Shown here: positions 60,101 to 64,000 of the stretch, in pieces
Numbering within the stretch: position 1 is the stretch's first letter
Layout of the letters: every line of letters starts with the position of its first letter
Assembly (NCBI RefSeq): GCF_021155765.1
Contig: NC_060107.1
Location: forward strand, 11,270,501-11,334,500
Origin: Diprion similis
Taxonomy: Eukaryota > Arthropoda > Insecta > Hymenoptera > Diprionidae
Reading direction: 5' to 3'
Length of the DNA stretch: 64,000 nucleotides
The notes under the pieces: generated by a model
The model's input: the letters and a program-made list of their open reading frames with translations, nothing else
What the model was told of the DNA's origin: nothing
Databases searched by the model: none
Position numbers and translations under genes: made by a program

Positions 60101-62365
60101 GATGTCGAATAATTAGAGAAAGTAGAATTAAAAGAAGTGAAATGAATCCGTGATGACTCTCGACACTTGTAATTGGTTTTCGTTGATTGGATATTGAATA
60201 ATTGCGATATCAGAAACCGTGTTTTGACCGGTTTCAACTATAAAACTTGTAGGAGCTATGCAAACTAGAAACGATTGGATTACTGACCCATAGAAGCAGC
60301 CCTTAGCATAGCTTGTCCAAACTCGATTGCTCCACCGTTTTTGAAGTGAAGTTTAAATTTGCATTCACCGGTCCAATTGCCGTTTGGTTGGGCACGGCAT
60401 TTCCCTTTTATGTAATTAGCGCCGAACATTGGTTGTTCTAGTTCGACGTCGCTCAATGTGACGAAAGGAAAGCTGAACGATTGCATTCTTTCTTTTTGGT
60501 CCTTTGCGTTGAAAATCATTCGGTGTGTAGTTAAGAAGAGTCTGCCTCGTTTTGACCCAATAAACTCGGGCTGATCCTGTCCGTGAAATTCCATCATAAC
60601 ATTGTCGGAAAAGAGGAGAATACTGCAACAGAGAATTTAACAATACAGATATATGAAAAAAATTTGGAGCTTATTATTATCCAGTAAATTTCTGAATGGT
60701 TTCAATGATTCAAGGAAGCATTTACAAAGCCAGAAAGTTAGCTTATTTTTTCGCCATAGAGATTTCGTGTGATGAGTTGATAATTTTTTTACAGTTATCT
60801 CCAAAGTGAATGAAGCTAAATTTGTGTAAATATCGTACAACAGATGTTCATTGAAAATCATAATTAAGCATTACAACTGTACTATAGAGTATTTATTGAA
60901 TGTTTTTCATAAAATTTTGTGGGAATCTGATCAGCAAGCAAAGTAAATAAAAAAAAGAAAATATTAGAATCTAATAAAAAAAATACCGATTGTAATAATT
61001 TTTTCTCAATCAATTGTTGATATGGTAGTTTGTGTTACTTGAATTTGCTCAGATTAATTTTTATTAGATAGGGCTGTTGTTTCATCCAAGTTCACCGTCA
61101 TTGGCATTTTTATTTCCTAATTTTTGATTCCAACTCTACAGCCCATTGATCATTACTTATTTTTATCATGTTCAAAAAGAAAACAAAGATTTACTAGCGC
61201 AAAACAAATTAACTGATCAGTAGTCGATCAAGCATTAAAAAAGAAACGTATAACATTCTTATAGTATAAATTTTCACAATGGACGCAACTCGCTTTTGAT
61301 TCGACGCTAATGCGCGCAAATTCACACACTTTACGAAATAAGAAATTTCCAGACGTTCTTTGAATCTCGGTTGATTTTACTCAAATTCTCCTGCGATTTC
61401 ATGAGGACAAAGTTACTAAGATTGATGTAACGAAACTGTGAAAAAAATCACATTTGGGCAACATTAGGATTACTTTGAAGTAGTCGAGTTTGCAAAATAT
61501 GAGCATGTTTAGGAAAACTAAAAATATCTATCGACAGCTCTAGTCACAAAAAAGTAAAGTATAAAAGTACTGTAATTATTGGTATGTTTCATTGACTGAG
61601 TTGATTGCGCATTGTAGATTGTAAATGAAAGATGCCGTGAATGTTTACAGCCATTTTGCTATAAATCAACTGCTAGGAGAGGAAAATGTATGCATTGGAA
61701 CATTTGAGATAAAGTTATTATCACGATGTGCTATTTTAGTATGTAATAAAATAATAATTCTCCTCCTCTTGGATAAGTAACAAATCAACTGCTCAGATTC
61801 TGTTTGCACAGGTTATGCATGTTCAAACACTACGTTACTAAATGTAAAATTTAGGTATCATATTTGTTTCCGAAAATATAGTTCCATTAGCTATTGCCAA
61901 GGAGCGTAATGCTTTAACATCAAATAATGTACCCGAGTAACTAAAATCTCAATTAAGCTATGACATATAAAGAAAGATAGTGCATAGATGTGTCATGATT
62001 ATGTTTGAACACGAATTGAATAATCCGAGAAAACAGAATTGAGCAATTACATATGTAGTTGTGACTAGTTTCAAATTTGCGATTTAATCACAAGTATAAA
62101 TGAGAATATTCAGAGCGTATGAATATGCAATGAAACTAAAAAAAAAACAAGAGGAAGAAATGATTGTTTAGAAATGAGGCGGCGATTTGACATAGAGATA
62201 TTACGCCTCTAGTTGGAAAAGTCATTGCGAGAATATTCGACAGATAAATTTGATGGCAGGCACATGCAAGGTCTCGTTCAATTTTAAAATCCTCAAATCG
62301 ATGACTTACCACTCGCCGGAATGTATGAGGACCCCGCCGTTGGCGTGAGCTGTATTTAGAGACAT
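54198..62365 (-). CDS. WBP2: WBP2 homologue (WW domain-binding protein 2), main isoform
   Basis: Six exons on minus: 62365-62310, 60622-60288, 59964-59812, 59008-58796, 54497-54412 and 54245-54198. All splice sites are GT-AG, every phase matches (2, 1, 1, 1, 0), and the product is 296 aa (human 261). Residues ~19-125 form the GRAM domain ('CILLFSDNVMMEF', 'GSKRGRLFLTTHRMIF', 'QPMFGANYIKGK', 'GGAIEFGQAMLRAAS'). The rest is Pro/Tyr-rich with five PPxY motifs: PPPY 141-144, PPAY 156-159, PPPY 191-194, PPAY 277-280 and PPSY 284-287. The conserved end 'AKAAEAAQSAYYDP' to 'DKKEQ' matches the vertebrate C-terminus. WBP2 binds WW domains of YAP/Yorkie and NEDD4-type ligases and acts as a transcriptional cofactor downstream of Hippo signalling; the GRAM domain resembles PH folds. 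The human segment 'VANGMY' aligns with 'PANGVY' across the exon 3-4 junction. Confidence 0.94.
54538..54840 (+). repeat. Dispersed repeat, copy B (inside WBP2 intron)
   Basis: Second, diverged copy of the element at 52321-52640, same orientation, about 2.2 kb away, starting about 40 bp beyond the acceptor of the penultimate WBP2 exon. It contains a poly-T run. It could be a remnant of a mobile element or an old local duplication. Confidence 0.55.
54841..58547 (-). other. WBP2 intron 4 (main isoform), remaining part
   Basis: About 3.7 kb of AT-rich sequence between the exon 4 extension and the dispersed repeat. It has a (TAA)n run near 57511-57534 and a short 'gtaag' repeat near 55950-55970. 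It may hold the 3' untranslated region of the read-through isoform. I saw no exon of another gene. Confidence 0.6.
57511..57534. repeat. Trinucleotide microsatellite (TAA)n
   Basis: An uninterrupted ATA/TAA run of about six units, preceded by imperfect units. It lies in a WBP2 intron. Confidence 0.75.
58548..58795 (-). CDS. WBP2: Alternative WBP2 C-terminal extension (exon 4 read-through)
   Basis: If the donor at 58795-58790 (AGGAG, then gtgcgt) is skipped, exon 4 stays open to a TAG at 58548 and gives a 334-aa isoform. The added ~82 residues are a Gln/Pro/Tyr/Asn-rich tail built from repeats such as 'YPQNPPQYHPN' and 'YTQNPPQYSQNPPQYSQYP', with three more PPxY motifs (PPQY), ending 'MYQKQKPY'. 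The frame stays open and compositionally consistent through an otherwise AT-rich intron, which argues that it is translated. This isoform lacks the conserved 'AKAAEAA' to 'DKKEQ' end. A minus-strand AATAAA occurs about 700 bp further on (57849-57844). Confidence 0.65.
58598..58745. repeat. Internal coding minisatellite in the WBP2 tail
   Basis: On plus, variants of 'ttgtggattttgtgga', 'attggggtggattctgtgag' and similar units repeat with 9-15-bp and longer multiples of three. On minus they encode the NPPQY / QYPQNP units. All visible unit-length changes keep frame. Confidence 0.65.
60623..62309 (-). other. WBP2 intron 1
   Basis: A 1.7-kb AT-rich intron between the 56-nt first coding exon (gtaagt donor) and the GRAM exon (acceptor 'tgttgcag'). 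I found no additional exon or repeat in it. Confidence 0.75.
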
Positions 62366-62518
62366 TTTTCGAAAATTTCAGCTCTTGCCAAGTCGCAAAA
62401 AAGTTACACGAACTTCCAGGCTATCACGCAATCAGCTGATCAACGATTTGTTGGACAGGCCGACAGTCAGCTTCCAGAACTGCACGCTGATTCGCTGTGA
62501 TCACATGTCATCCAAAAG

Positions 62519-62643
62519 TGCGTTCCGAAACTAGCTGGCAGCGTTAGAAACTCCCTAGGACAGAGACAGAGCTAGTAACAAACTCACAGGTGCAAGAGAG
62601 ATGAGAGATTGCTGATAGTACTAAAAGCTTATTTCGGAACGCA
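62519..62643. mobile_element. Possible small MITE (125 bp) upstream of WBP2
   Basis: The ends are a perfect 12-bp inverted repeat, 'tgcgttccgaaa' (62519-62530) and 'tttcggaacgca' (62632-62643). The flanks 'tccaaaag' (62511-62518) and 'tcccaaag' (62644-62651) form an 8-bp near-direct repeat with one mismatch, as expected of a hAT-type target duplication. The inside has no coding capacity. Part of the left end is repeated imperfectly at about 62670-62720, which ends in the same 'aactccctagga'. The assignment rests on structure alone. Confidence 0.4.
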
Positions 62644-62913
62644 TCCCAAAGTATCAAACCATACCTAGGGTGTGTTCCGTAACCACGCTGCGCCAAAATG
62701 GCCGAAAACTCCCTAGGATAGTTTTCCTCTCTGCTACGTTTAATTTCCCAACTTCCTGAAAGTCAAGGTTTGAGGCATTTTTTAGCGAGCCCGTAACATC
62801 CAATTCCATTCATCCTGGTATAAACTACACTGGATAGAGGATCGCTCTGCTCAGCGCGGTGCAATCTGAAACAGTGGAATCACCGCCATATCTTACAGGA
62901 CCAACGATGCCTG

Positions 62914-62921
62914 TGACGTCA
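62914..62921. promoter_or_regulatory. Perfect CRE palindrome TGACGTCA
   Basis: A full cAMP-response/ATF element lies about 550 bp upstream of the WBP2 start codon, in a less AT-rich stretch (about 62770-62930). It could serve WBP2 or an unseen gene to the right. Confidence 0.35.
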
Positions 62922-64000
62922 TTTTCATGAGTTGTATTCATGAAATTGAATGCATTTATCAAAGTTTTTTCAGGAGGAATTTGAGGAATTGTTGGATTTA
63001 CCCTTTGCTCGCCAACTTCTAGTTTTAACTGGCTTTGTTTATTATTTTTCTGGGTGTGCGAAAGACGATCACTTTAGGGGGTACGAGTTTCTATCGGTAA
63101 AGCAAATGCCAGAATTACCGGTAGGGTAGAGGATTTCAGATACATGCACAGCTTGTTCTAAAAGATGGATTTTTCTTCTACGTGCCAATCAAATACGTTA
63201 CGTGATACATAAGTGTACCAAGAGTGTTAATATTATCTATAATAATTCTTACCAAGCTCAGCGAATCTACTGATCAGGTAAGACTTCCGACTTCAGGTAA
63301 GCATATTCCGAAAGTGGTAAGAAAAATATGCGTTATATGTAAGCTGTTTTACACGTAAGTAGAACAGATTTCTTAGATTTACCAAGAACAAGCAGTTAAA
63401 CAATTATTTGCCTGAAGTGTTTCATCTATCTGTGCATAATATGTAATCGATCTGTATCGTTTTGGAACAAGAAAAATTTTCAGCTTTTGAAAAATTAGTG
63501 GTATCACCACTTTTCGTTCAATCAAATGAACATTATTTGTCTGATCAACACTTTCCATCGCAAAATGTTACACAGATTTGTTCAAATTTTTGGTAGAGCT
63601 TTTACAAACAGTGTATTTTTAAATGTTTTTAGAATTCAAAATGACTTTGACAAAAAAAAATTGATTTGTAATTTTCTGCACATACTCTTTGAACATTAAT
63701 TCATACAAGGTAGATGTAGACGATAAGATGATATTATATTTCAGAAATTTTTACGGAGAATTTCCGAAACTATTTTTGGAAAAAATTGTGGAAAATTTTA
63801 AACAGATGAAGAATGTAAAAACAAACCAAGTTGTGTCTCGCCATGGAAAATTACATGAGAATTGCCGCTTGTTCTGACTGTGAAAGTCCCTATTGTTATT
63901 CAGAGCGAACTTTGTTTCAAGTAACTAATAATTAGAGTAGCTTGTATTTAATCAAGTGCCTGCAGTTCTAACCTGATACATGGAATGGCCACAATAGAGA
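62922..64000. other. Right-end intergenic sequence, no gene seen
   Basis: AT-rich sequence with no conserved protein segment. An open frame at 63689-63877 starts at a non-standard or weak position and has no recognisable motif. Confidence 0.55.

Overview
This is eukaryotic nuclear DNA, most likely from an insect. The genes are intron-split with GT-AG junctions, the flanks are AT-rich, and two genes are clear animal orthologues (UBFD1 and WBP2). The compact gene layout would suit a hymenopteran such as a sawfly or wasp, but that is inference and the order is not proven by anything in the window.

Positions 1-40557, nearly two thirds of the window, are one uninterrupted tandem satellite with a monomer of about 341-342 bp, or about 119 monomers, all in the same orientation. 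The left end runs off the window. The array is not homogeneous. It is a series of higher-order repeat (HOR) domains: an 11-monomer register (3,754 bp; 1 to ~5,750), a 4-mer (1,368 bp; ~6,450-8,640), a 12-mer (4,098 bp, about three copies; ~8,390-21,240) with an internal 7+5 substructure, a mixed zone, a 10-mer (3,415 bp, about 2.7 copies; ~24,050-33,385), and a 4-mer marked by a 6-bp deletion (1,357 bp; ~33,388-36,100). After that the monomers become more divergent towards an abrupt edge at 40557. The organisation resembles centromeric or pericentromeric alpha-satellite, with homogenised HOR blocks inside and degenerate monomers at the edge. The many short open frames inside it are by-products of the repeat.

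Positions 40558-64000 are ordinary gene-bearing DNA with three supported genes. UBFD1 (+, 41014-44298; four coding exons, the first inferred) is a ubiquitin-like-domain protein that begins only about 460 bp from the satellite edge. A JmjC/cupin-type Fe(II)/2-oxoglutarate oxygenase with one predicted membrane segment (+, 48260-49913; two exons) has its HxD metal-binding motif split exactly at the splice junction. WBP2 (-, 62365-54198; six exons) is a GRAM-domain, PPxY-rich adaptor. An alternative donor inside its fourth exon predicts two C-termini, one of which carries three extra PPxY motifs in a Gln/Pro/Tyr-rich tail.

The spaces between genes hold weak candidates only: an orphan first exon (46701), a TATA-preceded small ORF (47118), a CpG-richer promoter-like stretch with E-boxes, two diverged copies of an unclassified dispersed repeat, a short inverted-repeat element (MITE-like) just upstream of WBP2, a perfect CRE, and small tandem repeats. 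The genes show no sign of an operon or a shared pathway. UBFD1 and WBP2 are both linked to ubiquitin or WW-domain signalling in the literature, but their proximity here is probably incidental.
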